From: Oscillospiraceae bacterium
GTDB lineage: Bacteria; Bacillota; Clostridia; Oscillospirales; CAG-272
Direction: 5' to 3'
Length of the DNA stretch: 64,000 bases
Assembly (NCBI GenBank): GCA_015063695.1
Contig: SVTQ01000008.1
Location: 1-64,000, forward strand
Position 1 is the first letter of the stretch; each line of letters opens with the position of its first letter. The translations under genes were made by a program, and so were the position numbers. The notes under the pieces are model-generated. The model saw only the letters and a program-made list of their open reading frames with translations, had not been told where the DNA came from and did no database searches. Positions 1 through 7,190 of the stretch are shown one piece after another.

Positions 1-1017
1 GACAATTCCGCTTATGATATTGATGCTCTTGACGTAAACCGCGACGAAGATATCACTGCTGCTGACTCTATCGCTTACAAAAAGATAATTGCCGGCACTA
101 CTGATCCGAAGACTTACGAAGCTTCCGGAACACCCACAGACGTCGCCTTTGATACCGAGGAATATGCTCTTCACGTAAGCGACACTGCAGGTAAGTATCT
201 CTACCTCAAGGCAGAGCATGAGCTTGAAGCTCCCGCATACGCAGTCGTAGTTTACAAGGCTCTCGCCGGAGGCGGAATTATGCCCGTATACGCAGGCGAT
301 AAGGTTGCCGATGATAAAAAGGCAATGGTTCCCGTTTCAGCAAACGGCGAGTATAACTACTTTATCATATCACTCCCCGAAGGATTTGACGGCGAAGGCA
401 TCTCCCTCGACGTTACGGGCTGCGATCTTTACATCGACAGCTTCGGTCTCTTTGAAGACAGCTCTAATATCGCCTCCTTCTTCAAGGGCAGAGAGGCTGA
501 ACGCCACCTTCTTGCAAGTGACAACATTGAGGTAACCTTCACAGACGAAGTCATGGCAAAGCTTGACTACGCCAACCACACCTCTTATTCCAACACAACC
601 CCCGCAAACGTTCTCAAGATGACTGTTTCCGAAAACAGAATTGACCCCTACGTGTATCTGAACGTTTCCGACATGGGCATTTCTGCCGACGAGTACAAGT
701 ACATCGTTTACTCCTACAGACTTCCCACCTCCACAAGCAACTATATCGAAAAGGCTCAGCTCTTCCTCTGCTCCGACGGCGCACCGAACCCTGCCGAAAC
801 CTCTTCCGTTAAGTTTGACCTTGTAAAGAGCGGCCAGTACGTAAACGAGATAGTTGACCTTACAGGCGCATCCTGGTGGAGCGGCGATGCACTCGGTATC
901 CGTATGGACTACTTCTGCAACGCACAGCTTGAAGACACATGTTACGTAAGATGCGTGACCTTCTGCAAAACTCTCGAAGACGCAGAATTCTATATTTCTA
1001 CACTTTCAGCTAACTAA
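1..1017 (+). CDS. Secreted/surface protein with dockerin-like loop, C-terminal part (5' end outside window)
   Basis: The frame is open from the first base and ends with TAA at 1015-1017, so only the last 338 codons are visible. The first residues hold a dockerin-type calcium loop, DVNRDEDITAAD (residues about 11-22), followed by a helix SIAYKKIIAG, matching the DxNxDxxIxxxD pattern of half a type I dockerin or EF-hand. The remaining roughly 300 residues look like a beta-rich extracellular domain with many Asp, Ser and Thr and do not match a family I recognise. The next gene downstream ends in a similar loop, so the two may belong to one secreted family. No cohesin or scaffoldin is visible, so a cellulosome role is not supported. 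An internal Met at 280 is not a plausible start because the open frame and the dockerin loop lie upstream of it. Confidence 0.7.
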   Translation, partial: DNSAYDIDALDVNRDEDITAADSIAYKKIIAGTTDPKTYEASGTPTDVAFDTEEYALHVSDTAGKYLYLKAEHELEAPAYAVVVYKALAGGGIMPVYAGDKVADDKKAMVPVSANGEYNYFIISLPEGFDGEGISLDVTGCDLYIDSFGLFEDSSNIASFFKGREAERHLLASDNIEVTFTDEVMAKLDYANHTSYSNTTPANVLKMTVSENRIDPYVYLNVSDMGISADEYKYIVYSYRLPTSTSNYIEKAQLFLCSDGAPNPAETSSVKFDLVKSGQYVNEIVDLTGASWWSGDALGIRMDYFCNAQLEDTCYVRCVTFCKTLEDAEFYISTLSAN

Positions 1018-1073
1018 AACATGTTCAGTAGAGGCGACCGCCGGTCGTCCGAAACACCTTATCCGATCAACAT

Positions 1074-1103
1074 CTGTCCCCGACGTGAAACCGTCGGGGA
1101 CAG
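1074..1103. terminator. 12-bp perfect hairpin after the dockerin-like gene
   Basis: CTGTCCCCGACG pairs perfectly with CGTCGGGGACAG around a 6-base loop, 57 bases after the stop codon. There is no T-run afterwards, so it may be a weak terminator or an RNA 3'-end stabiliser. Confidence 0.5.
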
Positions 1104-1197
1104 GTAAAGCTTAAAATGTTTTCCAAAGAGTTCAAACGTTTTGAACCCTTCGAAAAGCATCTTAAGAAAAGACCCAAAGATACGAAAGGAGAATAAC

Positions 1198-1992
1198 GTG
1201 AAAAGAATTATCGCGGCTCTTCTTGCCGTCCTCATTCTCGTGGTATCCCCCATAGTATGCTTCGCCGCAGAAGAAAACAGCGGAACCTGCGGACAGAACC
1301 TCACGTGGCGCTATGATGAAAGCACCAAAACCCTCATTATCGAGGGCACGGGTTCCATGACAAATTGGTTCTCGAACAGACAGGTTCCGTGGAAGCATCT
1401 TCGCCTTGAAGCGACCTCTCTCTCCCTTCCCGAAGGGCTCACCTCCGTCGGCGACTACGCCTTCTACGGTTTTGAAAACATTTCTGAGCTTTACATCCCC
1501 TCCACAGTCACAAGAGTGGGCCACGGAGCGTTTTCGATCTGGAAATCCCTTAAAGAAGTAAATATCACAAATGGTGTAAAAGAGCTCGGCGGCTGGGTGT
1601 TCGCATCCTGCACAAAACTCGAAAAGATAACTTTCCCTTCCTCCCTCACCTTCATTGATTACGAATGCTTCATGAACTGCCCCTATCTCATGGACGTAAC
1701 GATTCCTTCAACTGTCACGTCCCTCGGCAGAAAGTCCTTCGGCACTCTCGCAGGACACGCCATTAATTACGATATGATACTTAGAGGTGTCCCCGGCTCA
1801 AACGTGCAGTCCTTCGCCTCCACCTATTTTCTGAACTTCGTCTCCGTCTACTCAAAGAGCGAAGCGGCAGCGGGCGTATACGAAGCTTTCAAAGGACTTG
1901 ACAGCGAAGAATTCACCCTTTCGGAAATGGACTTCAACGGTGACGGCATCATCTCAACAAAGGACAGCCTCACCGCGAAGCTCGCCTCATAA
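1198..1992 (+). CDS. Secreted BspA-type leucine-rich-repeat protein with C-terminal dockerin-like loop
   Basis: 264 residues from a GTG at 1198 preceded by AAAGGAG; the upstream in-frame codon at 1141 has no ribosome site. Residues 1-23 form a classical signal peptide (KRIIAALLAVLILVVSPIVC then FAAEE). Residues about 60-190 hold BspA/LRR_5-type repeats with the recurring pattern LxxxTIPSTVTSLGxxxF, a fold used for surface adhesion and substrate binding. The last 25 residues end in MDFNGDGIISTKDSL, a DxNxDGxxxxxD calcium loop like a single dockerin repeat. The protein is therefore exported, probably attached to or released at the cell surface. It follows the other dockerin-like gene by about 180 bases in the same direction. 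Binding partner unknown. Confidence 0.75.
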   Translation: MKRIIAALLAVLILVVSPIVCFAAEENSGTCGQNLTWRYDESTKTLIIEGTGSMTNWFSNRQVPWKHLRLEATSLSLPEGLTSVGDYAFYGFENISELYIPSTVTRVGHGAFSIWKSLKEVNITNGVKELGGWVFASCTKLEKITFPSSLTFIDYECFMNCPYLMDVTIPSTVTSLGRKSFGTLAGHAINYDMILRGVPGSNVQSFASTYFLNFVSVYSKSEAAAGVYEAFKGLDSEEFTLSEMDFNGDGIISTKDSLTAKLAS

Positions 1993-2057
1993 ATCAAGTT
2001 AACCACGGAAAAACACCGTTCAAAATACTAAATTTGTTTAAATCAGGAGATACTAAT

Positions 2058-3194
2058 ATGAAAACAGTAAGATTTGGTCTTATCGGATGCGGCCTTATGG
2101 CGAGAGAATTTGCATCAGCGGCAGCAAGATGGTGCCACTTCACAACGGACGTACCGAGACCCGAGATAGTCGGCATCTGCTCCCCCGTCGAAGCGGAAAC
2201 AGTATGGTTCAAGAAGCACTTCCCCGATATCAAGTACGTAACTGCGGATTATAAGGACCTTCTTGCGGCAGAGGACATCGACGTTATCTACTGCGCAGTT
2301 CCCCACAACCTCCACGAGCAGTTCTACATTGATACCATCAAGGCGGGCAAGGCTCTTCTCGGAGAAAAGCCCTTCGGTATCGATCAGAAGGCAAATACAA
2401 ATATTCTGAAGGCTCTCGAAGAAAACCCCGACGTGTTCGTGCGCTGTACAAGTGAATTCCCCTACTATCCCGCAATGCAGCTTATGATAAACTGGATAAA
2501 GGAAGGCAAATTCGGCAGAATAATCGAGGTCCACGCAGGCTTCAACCACTCCTCCGACTGTGACCTTAACAAGCCCATCAACTGGAAGCGTATGGTAAAG
2601 TTCAACGGCGAATACGGCTGCCTCGGCGACCTGGGTATCCATACACAGCACGTTCCCTTCAGAATGGGCTTCATTCCCAAAACTGTATACGCCCACATGG
2701 ATAACCTCGTAAAGGAACGTCCCGACGGCAAGGGCGGCATGGCAGTTTGCGACACCTTTGATAACGCAACTCTCATGTGCACCTGCGAGGACGCTGACGG
2801 CAACGAATTCCCCATGACCCTCGAAACAAAGAGAATGAACCCCGGCTCCACAAACCGCTGGTTCTTCGAGATCTACGGCCTTGAATGCAGTGCCAAGTTC
2901 ACAAGCGACGATGCAAACTCCTTCTTCTACACGACCTCATGGGGTAAGGAGCAGGCATGGGCAAGAATTTCCGTGGGCTATAAGTCCATGATACCCACCA
3001 TCACAGGCCCCATCTTTGAATTCGGCTTCGTTGATGCTATGCAGCAGATGATGGGCGCGTTCATGATGGAATACGCAGGCATGGAGGTTCCCTTCGGTCT
3101 CTTCACTCCCGAAGAAACAAGACTTTCCCACGAGCTCTCCACAGCGGCTCTCCGCTCACACTACAACAAGACTGTAGAAAAAATCAATATTTAA
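2058..3194 (+). CDS. Gfo/Idh/MocA family NAD(P)-dependent oxidoreductase
   Basis: 378 residues from an ATG at 2058 with AGGAGA seven bases upstream; an upstream in-frame ATG at 2034 has no ribosome site. The N-terminus RFGLIGCGLMAREF is the Rossmann nucleotide-binding motif GxGxxA. GEKPFGID near residue 105 carries the EKP motif whose lysine is catalytic in this family, and GDLGIHTQH around residue 200 matches the conserved His region of the C-terminal alpha/beta domain. Family members oxidise or reduce sugars, inositols or deaminated sugars with NAD(P). The substrate cannot be told from sequence, and no sugar transporter or kinase gene is adjacent. Confidence 0.85.
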   Translation: MKTVRFGLIGCGLMAREFASAAARWCHFTTDVPRPEIVGICSPVEAETVWFKKHFPDIKYVTADYKDLLAAEDIDVIYCAVPHNLHEQFYIDTIKAGKALLGEKPFGIDQKANTNILKALEENPDVFVRCTSEFPYYPAMQLMINWIKEGKFGRIIEVHAGFNHSSDCDLNKPINWKRMVKFNGEYGCLGDLGIHTQHVPFRMGFIPKTVYAHMDNLVKERPDGKGGMAVCDTFDNATLMCTCEDADGNEFPMTLETKRMNPGSTNRWFFEIYGLECSAKFTSDDANSFFYTTSWGKEQAWARISVGYKSMIPTITGPIFEFGFVDAMQQMMGAFMMEYAGMEVPFGLFTPEETRLSHELSTAALRSHYNKTVEKINI

Positions 3195-3209
3195 CACCAA
3201 TGTTTTGGG

Positions 3210-3234
3210 GTAGGGGAGGGCCTTGGTCCTCCCG
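3210..3234 (+). repeat. GTAGGGG hairpin repeat (family 1), copy a
   Basis: Starts with GTAGGGGAGGG and ends with CCTCCCG; a GGGAGG/CCTCCC stem encloses a variable centre. It lies 15 bases after the oxidoreductase stop codon. Same framing as the copies at 7096, 14894, 15028, 38460 and others. Confidence 0.7.
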
Positions 3235-3309
3235 TTATCCTTTTAAAACTGATAAGTTTTTTCGGAAACTTTTTCCGCCTTTTATCTTGCAAACCAAAGG
3301 ACAAAACCT

Positions 3310-4185
3310 ATGAAGACATCATACATCACAAGAGCCATTACACAGGACGGCTCTGCACGTATTCTCTTTACAGACACAACCGCCATCGTATCAAAGGCGA
3401 TGGAGATACACGGCACCTCCAAGACCTGCACCGCAGTTCTCGGCCGCGCCCTCACCGCCGCATCCCTCATGGGCTCCCTTCTCAAGGACAAGGACAATTC
3501 CCTTACCCTTCAATTCAAGGGTGACGGCCCTGCAGGAGCCGTAGTATGCGTCAGCGACTACAAGGGCAACGTCCGCGGCTATATCCAGAACCCTGAGGTG
3601 GAGCTTCTTCCCAACAGCAAGGGCAAGCTTGACGTAGGCGGCGCAGTGGGCAGAAACGGATACCTCTACGTTATCAAAGACATGGGCCTTGCAGAGCCTT
3701 ACAACGGCTTCTCTCCCCTTGTCAGCGGCGAGATAGGCGACGATATTACCGAATACTTCGCATCAAGCGAGCAGACACCCTCCGTCTGCGCCCTCGGTGT
3801 CAGAGTTTCAAGCGAGAGAAGCGTTATCGCCGCAGGAGGCTTCCTCGTTCAGGTCATGCCCGGAGCAGACGATGCGGTCATCACCGCAATTGAAAACAAC
3901 CTCAAAATGATATCCTCCGTCTCCGCCCTCATCGAAGAAGGCAAAACCGCGGAGGAAGTGATCGACATGGTGTTCCGCGGTATTCCCTACGAGCTCTTTG
4001 ACGAGTTCGACAGCGAGTACCTCTGTACCTGCTCCCGTGAAAAGTACCTCGGAGCCCTCGCTTCACTGCCCGATGCAGACCTTGAGGAGCTCCGTACCAC
4101 CGACGAGCCCATCGAAACACAGTGCCGCTTCTGCAACGCAAAATACGTCTTCGACATCGAAGAAGTAGAAGCCGCAAGGAAGTAA
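3310..4185 (+). CDS. hslO: 33 kDa redox-regulated chaperonin Hsp33
   Basis: 291 residues, the normal length for Hsp33. The holdase domain spans about residues 1-230. The C-terminal zinc switch is visible as LCTCSREKY (CxC) near residue 238 and QCRFCNAKY (CxxC) near residue 271; in this family the four cysteines bind zinc when reduced and form disulfides on oxidation, which activates the chaperone in the cytoplasm. The gene begins with ATG at 3310 after a weak AAAGGA site. Its neighbour downstream is the thioredoxin/Crp-type regulator module, which fits a local theme of thiol redox control, although it has its own terminator at 4209-4238. Confidence 0.95.
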   Translation: MKTSYITRAITQDGSARILFTDTTAIVSKAMEIHGTSKTCTAVLGRALTAASLMGSLLKDKDNSLTLQFKGDGPAGAVVCVSDYKGNVRGYIQNPEVELLPNSKGKLDVGGAVGRNGYLYVIKDMGLAEPYNGFSPLVSGEIGDDITEYFASSEQTPSVCALGVRVSSERSVIAAGGFLVQVMPGADDAVITAIENNLKMISSVSALIEEGKTAEEVIDMVFRGIPYELFDEFDSEYLCTCSREKYLGALASLPDADLEELRTTDEPIETQCRFCNAKYVFDIEEVEAARK

Positions 4186-4208
4186 TAATTAGTTAAAGAC
4201 AGGATTAT

Positions 4209-4238
4209 AAGGGGGGACTTTTAAAAAAGTCCCCCCTT
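4209..4238 (+). terminator. Terminator after hslO
   Basis: GGGGGGACTT pairs with AAGTCCCCCC around a short A/T loop, 25 bases after the hslO stop codon. Confidence 0.75.
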
Positions 4239-4334
4239 AAACCCCTTCAAAACTTTTAAACGGAATAATATCTATACTACACGACCGACCAACATAATAC
4301 CCGTTTTATATCCGCCCGTTTTTTCCTTTTCTTA

Positions 4335-4376
4335 TGTGACTTTATCACGGAAAACGAATTTTTTCTGTGGTAAAAT
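4335..4376 (+). promoter_or_regulatory. Crp/Fnr-type operator and extended -10 promoter of the thioredoxin gene
   Basis: TGTGACTTTATCACG at 4335-4349 is a near-palindrome (TGTGA-N5-TCAC). An extended -10 box TGGTAAAAT has its hexamer at 4371-4376. The operator centre (4342) is 29 bases before the hexamer, so it falls at about -41 from the expected start of transcription, the class II activator position. There is no recognisable -35 box, as expected for an activator-dependent promoter. The same layout occurs at 5499-5540. Confidence 0.7.
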
Positions 4377-4406
4377 GCAGACAACAAAAGAAAAGGAGGT
4401 GCTAAC

Positions 4407-4712
4407 ATGTCAGCACTTAGCATAAACAAACACAACTTTGAAAAGGAGATACTTAACTCAGGCAAAAAGGTTCTTCTTGATTTCTTTTCTCCGAGATGCG
4501 GCCCCTGCCGTTTCCTCAGCCCCATCGTTGACGAGCTGGGACGCGAGCTTTCCGATGTAGTTGTTGCAAAGGTAAACGTAGATGAAGAAAACGAGCTTGC
4601 AAGCAGCTTCGGAATTTTCAGTATTCCCACTCTCGTGGTTATGGAAAAGGGAAAGATCCTCAATCGTGCAGTTGGCGCAAGACCCAAGCGTGAAATTTTA
4701 AATATGCTTTAA
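4407..4712 (+). CDS. trxA: Thioredoxin
   Basis: 101 residues, the normal single-domain thioredoxin length. SPRCGPCRF around residue 30 holds the CGPC redox site (usual WCGPC, here with Arg before the first Cys), and IPTLVV near residue 74 supplies the cis-proline loop. No signal peptide, so cytoplasmic disulfide reductase. The start is fixed by AAAGGAGG eight bases upstream. The promoter carries a Crp/Fnr-type operator shared with the TlpA-like gene at 5625, and the gene is separated from the convergent regulator gene only by a terminator. No thioredoxin reductase gene is present in the window. Confidence 0.92.
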   Translation: MSALSINKHNFEKEILNSGKKVLLDFFSPRCGPCRFLSPIVDELGRELSDVVVAKVNVDEENELASSFGIFSIPTLVVMEKGKILNRAVGARPKREILNML

Positions 4713-4717
4713 AGATT

Positions 4718-4746
4718 AAGAACCCGAGCTTTCCGCTCGGGTTCTT
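4718..4746. terminator. Bidirectional terminator between trxA and the Crp/Fnr-type gene
   Basis: AAGAACCCGAGC pairs with GCTCGGGTTCTT around TTTCC, in the 38-base gap between two convergent genes. Confidence 0.85.
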
Positions 4747-4750
4747 CCAT

Positions 4751-5407
4751 TTAATCCGACAGCCTTTGAAGCTTTTTCTTATCGGTGATCTCAATAGCTC
4801 CGCGGGAGAGCTTTACCATACCCTCGCCTTGGAAATACTTCAGCATACGGGTAATGACCTCGCGGTGAGAGCCGATATGATTTGCGATAGTCTCATGAGT
4901 TATCTTAAGCTTATCGCTCTCCTCAATAATAGCCTCTTCAAGAAGAAATGCGGAAACGCGCTTGTCAAGGCTCTTCCATAATATCTGTTCAATAAGCCAC
5001 ATGGCCTCGGAAAGACGGGATGCCATAAGCTCACTTGTGAAATTGGCAACCGGGGCGGAGTTCTCCATAATACCTTCGTAGACCTTAACGGGAATGACCC
5101 AGACCTCGGTGTCCTTTTCAGCCTCAATGGTGATATCAAACTGAATGGAGCGCATCATGCAGGAAGCGGAAAACAGACAAACGTCCCTGTCAAACAAACG
5201 GTAAATAGTTACCTCCCGTCCCTCCTCGGAAAGGATATATGCCCGAAGCTGCCCCGTTTTAATAAGGAAAAGACCCGTACAATCGGAGCTGCCGTCATGA
5301 AGCACGGTTCCCTTTTCAACCTTTCGGGTGGTTATCGCTCCCTCGATCTTATTCTGTTCTTCCGCTGTAAGTTTATTCCAAATGGGAAAAAAGCTTCTGA
5401 AATCCAT
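4751..5407 (-). CDS. Crp/Fnr family transcriptional regulator
   Basis: 218 residues when started at the ATG at 5407, which has AAAGGACGGAG upstream; the longer frame to 5473 lacks a ribosome site. Residues about 15-120 form the cyclic-nucleotide-binding-like beta roll (KVEKGTVLHDGS, GLFLIKTGQLRAYI). Residues about 145-215 form the winged helix (TIANHIGSHREVITRML). The recognition helix REVITR aligns with the RETVGR of E. coli CRP, whose Arg, Glu and Arg read TGTGA, and TGTGA half-sites are found before both flanking thioredoxin genes. The N-terminal FeS cysteines of FNR are absent, so the signal is unknown. Inferred role: activator of the two thioredoxin genes that surround it. Confidence 0.88.
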   Translation of the reverse strand: MDFRSFFPIWNKLTAEEQNKIEGAITTRKVEKGTVLHDGSSDCTGLFLIKTGQLRAYILSEEGREVTIYRLFDRDVCLFSASCMMRSIQFDITIEAEKDTEVWVIPVKVYEGIMENSAPVANFTSELMASRLSEAMWLIEQILWKSLDKRVSAFLLEEAIIEESDKLKITHETIANHIGSHREVITRMLKYFQGEGMVKLSRGAIEITDKKKLQRLSD

Positions 5408-5440
5408 TTCGCTCCGTCCTTTCAAACTCTTCATATATAC

Positions 5441-5469
5441 ATTATATATGATTTTTTTCCAAATATCAA
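5441..5469 (-). promoter_or_regulatory. Promoter of the Crp/Fnr-type gene
   Basis: On the minus strand TTGATA (5464-5469), a 17-base spacer, then TATAAT (5441-5446), giving a good sigma-A promoter about 34 bases upstream of the chosen start. The TGTGA operator at 5499-5513 lies about 72 bases upstream of the expected start of transcription, so autoregulation is possible. Confidence 0.75.
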
Positions 5470-5498
5470 CCACCCTCTCACACAGATAATTTTAGTTA

Positions 5499-5540
5499 TG
5501 TGATTTTATCACAGAAAAAGGAAAAAATATCCGCTATAAT
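5499..5540 (+). promoter_or_regulatory. Crp/Fnr-type operator and promoter of the TlpA-like gene
   Basis: TGTGATTTTATCACA at 5499-5513 is a perfect palindrome with a 3-base centre. TATAAT follows at 5535-5540. The operator centre (5506) is 29 bases before the -10 box, exactly as at the trxA promoter, which puts it near -41. It is the best candidate binding site for the divergently transcribed regulator. Confidence 0.78.
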
Positions 5541-5624
5541 AAGCACAACAAAGAAAATAAGCCCAAAACAAAGGGATTTCTTATAACATAAACGACCATT
5601 CTGAAAAACATAAAGGAGGTACTC

Positions 5625-6665
5625 ATGAAATACATAAACAAAAAGAATTTGATAATTGCAGTCAGTATAGCTTTGGTTCTTCTGACCGCAGGCGGAACCA
5701 TACTCGCATACGGGCTCAGAAACAGAACAATATCAAACGAGCCCTCTCCGACGGACACCCGTCTTGAAAACACCGAGCTTGTCCCCATAGATGAAAAAGA
5801 AGAAAAAAAGCTCCCCGAAGCAAATAAGCTTGAAATTCCCGAAGTGACGGAAGAAGCTAAAAAAGAAACAGCCGAAGCCGAAGAGAAAAAGGAAGCCTCT
5901 CCAAAGGTCGAAGAGGAAAAGGCTCCCGACGAGGAGCCGAAGGCGGCAGAGGATACACAGAAAGCTCAGCCCCAAAAGCTTACGACCGAAGAAATTGAAA
6001 TAGCAAGCGCAGGCAGCGAAGCTAAAAAGGATGCCGTCCCCGCCGTAACAAAGAAAACGGAGCCGAAGGCTCCCGTAGCGAAGGCGGTTGAATCAAAGCC
6101 CGCAGAAACAAAGGCACCCGAAACAAAGCCTGCTGAAACAGAACCGGCTCAAACAGAGCCCCCTGAAACAGAGCCCGCTGAAACGGAACCGCCCGAAACA
6201 GAGCCTCCCGAAACGGAGCCCGCGGAAACCGAACCACCGAAGCCCGAGCGCCACGAGCCCAAAGCCATTGACTTCACTGTTTACGACGAGAAGGGCAACC
6301 CCGTAAAGCTGTCGGACTATTTCGGAAAACCAATCGTGCTCAATTTCTGGGCAAGCTGGTGCGGCCCCTGCAAGCGCGAAATGCCCGACTTCAACCAAAA
6401 GCATCTTGAACAGGGCGGCGAGGTTCAGTTCCTTATGGTAAACCTCACGGGATATGACACACTTCCCGATGCCAAAGCAGTTATTGAAGAAAACGGATAC
6501 GTTTTCCCCGTATTCTACGACCTGCGCTCCGAAGCGGCAGCGGCATACGCCGTTCAGTCCTTCCCCACCACCTACTTCATCGACGCTGAAGGCTATCTTA
6601 TAGCCAAAGCCGTCGGCGCAATCAGCGCAGAAACTCTCCAAAGCGGAATCGATATGATCAAATAA
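5625..6665 (+). CDS. Membrane-anchored TlpA/ResA-like thioredoxin with acidic Pro-Glu-Thr repeat linker
   Basis: 346 residues from an ATG with AAAGGAGG upstream. Residues 8-29 form an uncleaved signal anchor (LIIAVSIALVLLTAGGTILA). Residues about 40-205 are a long low-complexity linker rich in Glu, Lys and Pro that ends in ETEP/ETKP repeats, which would span part of the cell wall. Residues about 208-346 are a TlpA/ResA thioredoxin fold with WASWCGPCKRE (Cys246 and Cys249) and a cis-proline loop FPTTYFI. It therefore acts outside the membrane as a disulfide reductase. No ccdA or cytochrome c maturation gene is near to feed it electrons. Its promoter shares the Crp/Fnr-type operator with trxA. 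Confidence 0.88.
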   Translation: MKYINKKNLIIAVSIALVLLTAGGTILAYGLRNRTISNEPSPTDTRLENTELVPIDEKEEKKLPEANKLEIPEVTEEAKKETAEAEEKKEASPKVEEEKAPDEEPKAAEDTQKAQPQKLTTEEIEIASAGSEAKKDAVPAVTKKTEPKAPVAKAVESKPAETKAPETKPAETEPAQTEPPETEPAETEPPETEPPETEPAETEPPKPERHEPKAIDFTVYDEKGNPVKLSDYFGKPIVLNFWASWCGPCKREMPDFNQKHLEQGGEVQFLMVNLTGYDTLPDAKAVIEENGYVFPVFYDLRSEAAAAYAVQSFPTTYFIDAEGYLIAKAVGAISAETLQSGIDMIK

Positions 6666-6719
6666 TACAAAGAGAACCCCAAGCCGTCTTACGACAGCCC
6701 CCGGCCCCCTTGACAAAAA

Positions 6720-6746
6720 TGACGGGCGGAGAAGCGCCGCCCGTCA
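6720..6746 (+). terminator. Terminator after the TlpA-like gene
   Basis: TGACGGGCGG pairs with CCGCCCGTCA around a 7-base loop, 54 bases after the stop codon. Confidence 0.7.
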
Positions 6747-6806
6747 AACGAAAGAGAAAAATATGAAAAAACACTGACTGTGTCAGTATACAAAATTGGT
6801 CTCCCG

Positions 6807-6847
6807 ACGAAACTGCGAAATATCTGCTGCAGCTTTCGCAGTTTCGT
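6807..6847. repeat. 14-bp perfect hairpin of unknown role
   Basis: ACGAAACTGCGAAA pairs with TTTCGCAGTTTCGT around a 13-base loop. It is not followed by a T-run and is not linked to a gene start. Confidence 0.6.
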
Positions 6848-7095
6848 GCACGGAGTTATTACAACCATCTGCAAGGGGGATAGCAGAGGGGCTGTCGCGC
6901 AAAGCGGTAAGAAGGAGCGTATATTTTATAGGAGATACCGAATCCGTTTTCGGTTTAAAGTGATTCCCTCTTACACTTACTATTATACTCCCCAATATGT
7001 TCCCCCTTTGAGCTTAATGTGATGAAAAGCTGAACTTTTCCGCCTTATACGTTTAATAATACTTAAAAAACCACATGTACGTCTTTCTTAAATTT

Positions 7096-7121
7096 GTAGG
7101 GGAGGATTCCATATCCTCCCG
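7096..7121 (+). repeat. GTAGGGG hairpin repeat (family 1), copy b
   Basis: GTAGGG, then stem GGGAGGAT/ATCCTCCC with loop TCCAT, then G. Identical to the copies at 14894-14919 and 15028-15053. Confidence 0.75.
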
Positions 7122-7146
7122 CCAAACAATTGTTGATACATAAGAG

Positions 7147-7177
7147 AACCCCAAGGGCACAACAACCCTTGAGGTTT
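7147..7177. terminator. Hairpin terminator at the end of the glycyl radical enzyme operon
   Basis: AACCCCAAGGG pairs with CCCTTGAGGTT with one mismatch. It begins with the GAGAACCCCAAG edge of repeat family 2. It lies just downstream of the minus-strand operon, although the T-run is on the plus side. Confidence 0.6.
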
Positions 7178-7190
7178 TTAAATCATCTAT

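Larger units (their letters stand above)
6666..7190. other. 525-base intergenic stretch with stacked hairpins, no credible gene
   Basis: It holds, in order: a family-2 GAGAACCCC repeat (6671-6716), a terminator (6720-6746), a 14-bp perfect hairpin (6807-6820 with 6834-6847), a small ACCGAA/TTCGGT hairpin near 6937-6955, a family-1 GTAGGGG repeat (7096-7121) and a hairpin terminator (7147-7177). Short open frames here overlap the hairpins and lack ribosome sites. Confidence 0.6.

Noticed and set aside
5840-6240. Separate genes in the alternative frames of the Glu-Pro-Thr repeat region
   Set aside because: The repetitive codons open all frames; only the TlpA-like frame has a start site, a membrane anchor and a folded domain.
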